A DNA stretch of 64,000 nt from Nymphaea colorata (lineage: Eukaryota > Streptophyta > Magnoliopsida > Nymphaeales > Nymphaeaceae). This document shows positions 60,640 to 64,000 of the stretch, piece by piece. The position numbers were made by a program, and so were the translations under genes. The notes beneath the pieces are model-generated. The model was not told the DNA's origin, ran no database searches, and saw only the letters and a program-made list of their open reading frames with translations. Every line of letters begins with the position of its first letter. The first letter of the stretch is position 1. The stretch covers positions 11,380,704 through 11,444,703 of the forward strand of contig NC_045139.1 of assembly GCF_008831285.2 (NCBI RefSeq), read 5' to 3'.

Positions 60640-61035
60640 AGTGTGCTAATATATGTCTTATATATATAGATATGTGTATAGTTTAGGGTACCTAGGACAT
60701 GCTTGTAATTTTCCATTTCTTTTTGTACTTTTTCCTTTCTTTTGTTTACACCTTTTTTTATTTAAGAGGAGAACTAGCTGTTGGGCCTGTCTCCACGACT
60801 AGATTTCTAGCCGTTGGAGATGGCCCAACAGCCATCTCCCCTCCTCCTCTCTTCTTTTCTTGTATTATAAATAAGGGACTGCTGTTCCTTGTTTTGCCAT
60901 GGCTTTGTAAGCCACTTCTTGTGTTCTTGTTGGAAATCAATATATGTTTCTCCTCTTGTTAGAGGCCTCTTGTGTATTGTCTTGTTCAGTTGGTGATATT
61001 CTTGAAGTATTTGCCTTGTTTGGACCTGATTTACA
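60640..61035 (+). repeat. 5' LTR of the second plus-strand Copia
   Basis: It ends CTGATTTACA directly before the primer site. It contains a hairpin (60778-60831), a cctcctctcttc pyrimidine stretch and a TATA-like tattataaat (about 60863), the same order as in the solo LTR at 35825. The start at about 60640 is an estimate. Confidence 0.65.
60778..60831. other. inverted repeat (hairpin) in the Copia LTR
   Basis: 25-base arms beginning ctgttgggcc and ending ggcccaacag pair with two small bulges around a 4-base loop. Confidence 0.8.
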
Positions 61036-61047
61036 TGGTATCAGAGC
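61036..61047 (+). promoter_or_regulatory. tRNA-iMet primer binding site
   Basis: TGGTATCAGAGC follows the CA end of the LTR. Confidence 0.9.
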
Positions 61048-61363
61048 CTCGTTTTTGGCTTTTTGTCTTGCTGCCATTCAAGTTTGAAGGTTCAGCTTTT
61101 ACTCTTTCGTTGGAGCTGTGAAGCACTATAAGTGTTCGAGATATTGCTTGCTGCTGTTTTACACAAAAAGAAGGGTGTTTTTGCTGGCCTCTTTTTGGTG
61201 ATTTTTTGACGGAATTTAGCTCCCTTGGTGGTGAACTCGTGGCTGCTGGAAGGGTGACTGGTTTCTATTGTTGCTGAGATTTTATCCTTGCCGTGGATTT
61301 CTTTTCACGTGGCAGCTAGCTTCTTCATCACTTGTAAGTGGATCTACCTTGTTGATTGTGCTC

Positions 61364-64000
61364 ATGGATGACAAAGTCTCTTCTCTTCCATTTCTCAAAC
61401 TCTCATCAACAAATTATATACAATGGGCTAGAACTATGGAACATTTTATTCGTAGTAAAAGCCTTTGGGGACTAGTTGATGGGACAAAACTTGAACCACA
61501 ACTAGTCCTTACTAAAGTTGTTGATGGAAGGGCTATGGAATTGGACGGAACCGAAAAAGAGAAAGTAGTGGCTGAATACAATAAGAAATGGGAAGAATGG
61601 AGTGTTAGTCATCACAAAATTATTACTTGGCTCTTGACTTGTGTTGACAATGCTACTAGTGGGCAAATTTTTAAATTAAATTCTGCCCTAGAAGCGTGGG
61701 AGTATCTAAAGAAAACTCATACCATGAGAGATGTTGCTTATATGCATAATATTCAACTCAAAATTCACAATCTCCAATAAGGAGATAGATCCATTAAAGA
61801 TTATGTGGTTGAAATGGATCAATTGTATGATGAATTAAGTATCTTTGAACCACATTAAACACAAGATCTTATTCTTAGAGAAAAGCAAATACAACGTGAC
61901 AAGTTTTATAAGTTTATCATAGGTCTTAGACCCGAATTTGATGGTGTTAAACCGCTTTACTCCATCGTTCTAAAACACCATCTATGAATGAGACTATTGC
62001 GGAGCTTCAAATGGAAGAAAATTGACTTTGTCTTGATAGAAAAACCGTCAACAATGTTCTTGCCACATCTAGGCCGGGGGCCCATTTGAGACCTTATAGA
62101 CCTCCTCACTTCAATCGTACAAATGAAGGAGCAAGAAGAAAAATTATTTGCTATCATTGTCAAGAAGAAGGACATACCAAGCCTAGATGTCCAAAACTTA
62201 GAATTTTTGACAAAAGAAGCAATGTTGCGGCTCCAATTCAAGAAGAAAGGAAAGAAGCAAGCTCATTTCAACTTGATCAACTCATAAGTGCTCTTCAACC
62301 CAAGATCATTGAAGCTATTCAGCCGTTGCTAAAGGGAGGAAGCACACCTTCAACACTGGGCGCTACTGTGGCATCTACTTCTTCAAGTATGTATTCTTGG
62401 ATTATTGATTCGGGTGCATTTTTTCATATGACTCCTTGTGGATCCCTTCTCACCGAATGCACCAAAAATGATTCTTATTCTTTTGTGAAAACGGCGGATG
62501 GTACTTCTCTTGAAATTGATTTTATTGGAAATCTTGACCAAACATTTGGATCCAAAACTTTAAAAGTACCTCAAGTAAGATACATTCCTAAATTAAGCTT
62601 AAATTTATTATCTGTTTTTCAAATAGCTGACCTTGGTTTTGATATAATCTTCTCACAATACAAATGTTTGATACAAGACCGTCTATCCAAGAAGAAGATT
62701 GGGGAAGGTTTTAGAACAAATGATCTCTACTACATAGAGTTTTTGGACCTTTCAAGACCATCTTGCAATATCTCCAAAGAATGTGATATTCAAACTTGGC
62801 ATCAAAGACTTGGACAATCCAATCTAGAAAAAATGTCTCATCTTCCCTTCATGGAGAAATTTTGTCAAAAGAACTTTTATTGTAATGATTGTATTAAGGC
62901 AAAAATGAAAGTCTTACCTTTTGATAATAGAAATTTTACTGTCCAAAAATCTTTTGATTTGGTGCATTCGGATGTGTGGGGACCCGCTCCTATTGTGTCA
63001 AAAGGAGGATTATTGTACTATGTGATCTTTATTGATGATTATTCTAGGCATACTTGGGTTTACTTTCTCAAACACAAATCAGAGGTATTTACAAACTTTA
63101 AGGATTTTTACAACATGATCTATACCTAATTTGGGTCAAATATTAAAGTCTTTAGCGAGAATTTATATCAAATGAATTTCAACAATTTCTAAAAGAAAAA
63201 GGCATTGTTCATCAAAGATCTTATCCTAACACTCCACAACAAAATGGAGTGGCCGAGCATAAACATAGGCACATTATTGAAACAACTAGAGCTCTTCTTT
63301 TATCTAAAAATGTTCCCAAAAACTTTTGGGCTGAGGCTGTTTTGACTTCAACCTATTTAATTAATAGAATGCCTACCAAACTTTTGAAACATGTTTATCC
63401 TTTTGAAAAAATTCACCATGTTAAACCTAATTACAATAGACTTAAAGTCTTTGGTTGCAAATGTTTTGTGTTGAGTGACAAAAATGATAAGCTTTCTTTC
63501 AAATCTATTTGTTGTGTTTTCATTGGGTATTCCGAAACTCAAAAATGTTATAGATGTTATGATATTGAAAGAGACAAAGTGTATGTTTCTAGAAATGTGA
63601 TCTTTTTAGAAAATGAAGATGGTTTTAAAAATGAACCCAAGAAACTAGAAGATTATGCTTTTCTTTGGACTAATGATATTGATGATGATGATTATATTGA
63701 TGATGATGAATCCGATAAAGTTGAAGAAGTGCAAGTTGAAGAAGTCAACAATGATAATCCTACTCATATCAATCTTCCAAAAGAGATTTTAGTTTATAGG
63801 AGAAGAGATCCCCAAAATCAAGAAACTAATCAATCTCTAGGAGATCCCAAAGGCACATTAGGCCTCCTCAAAGATTTATCTCTTATGAGTCTTTTTCTTC
63901 AAAATTTCAAGCTTGTCTTATGACACATGATTCTTTTTATGGGCCATCTTCTTACCTTGAAGCTAAGGAAGATCCCAATTGGATTGAAGCCATGAATCTT
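61364..64000 (+). pseudogene. Copia gag-pol, disrupted and incomplete
   Basis: Gag begins MDDKVSSLPFLKLSSTNYIQ at 61364 and is cut by stops at 61778 (TAA) and 61857 (TAA). A frame change precedes the CCHC knuckle CYHCQEEGHTKPRC (about 62150). Protease shows WIIDSGA (62398). The pre-integrase block (WHQRLGQSNLEKM), then HSDVWGP (about 62970) and IDDYSRHTWVYF follow, with a stop at 63127 and another frame change before AEHKHRHIIETTRALLL (63252). The linker after integrase is very acidic (DDDDYIDDDES). The window ends in the RT start (EDPNWIEAMN). Confidence 0.9.

Larger units (their letters stand above)
60640..64000 (+). mobile_element. Ty1/copia element, 5' part, running off the window
   Basis: An LTR ending at 61035, a tRNA-iMet primer site, gag, protease, integrase and the start of reverse transcriptase lie in plus orientation. 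The element continues past 64000. The left end of its LTR is not certain because it merges with AT-rich sequence. It adjoins or interrupts the right LTR of the Gypsy. Its pol is broken but domains are easily readable. Confidence 0.87.

Overview
The window is plant nuclear DNA, from a flowering plant whose species I cannot name. The evidence is intron-rich genes whose proteins match plant families, plant-type Ty1/copia and Ty3/gypsy retrotransposons primed by initiator tRNA-Met, hAT-like miniature elements with 8-bp target duplications, and CT/AT microsatellites. No prokaryotic genes, operons, CRISPR arrays, rRNA or tRNA genes were seen.

Three host genes can be assembled exon by exon. (A) An At3g27210-like gene on the minus strand (11024-14422, 3 exons, 260 aa) encodes a probably lipid-anchored protein of unknown function. 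(B) A uridine kinase / uracil phosphoribosyltransferase-like gene (UKL family) on the plus strand (27204-41021, 14 exons, 454 aa) has one GC-AG intron. (C) A GCS1-type mannosyl-oligosaccharide glucosidase I gene on the plus strand starts at 43254. Its first 8 exons (to 55213, about 347 codons) lie here and its catalytic part would lie beyond the right edge. B acts in pyrimidine salvage, C in ER N-glycan trimming and A is unassigned, so nothing suggests that the three work together.

The rest is mostly transposable-element sediment. The left edge holds a minus-strand LTR element inserted into a Gypsy chromodomain remnant (1-2600). At 4345-9224 is a nearly complete but dead Copia element. The intergenic block 14.4-27.2 kb is AT-rich and holds two related hAT-like MITEs and an antisense Copia fragment. 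Intron 6 of gene B holds a badly decayed antisense Copia, itself hit by a MITE, plus a solo LTR. Intron 4 of gene C holds an antisense Copia (47472-52542) with a perfect 5-bp target duplication. Intron 8 of gene C holds a chromodomain Gypsy (55259 to about 60590), itself split by a MITE, followed by a second Copia that runs off the window.

I found no new enzymatic or defence system. The most distinctive observations are the hAT-like miniature families with exact 8-bp duplications, the shared hairpin design of two Copia LTRs, the deamination-style decay of the first Copia, and the load of nested elements between the two halves of the glucosidase gene.
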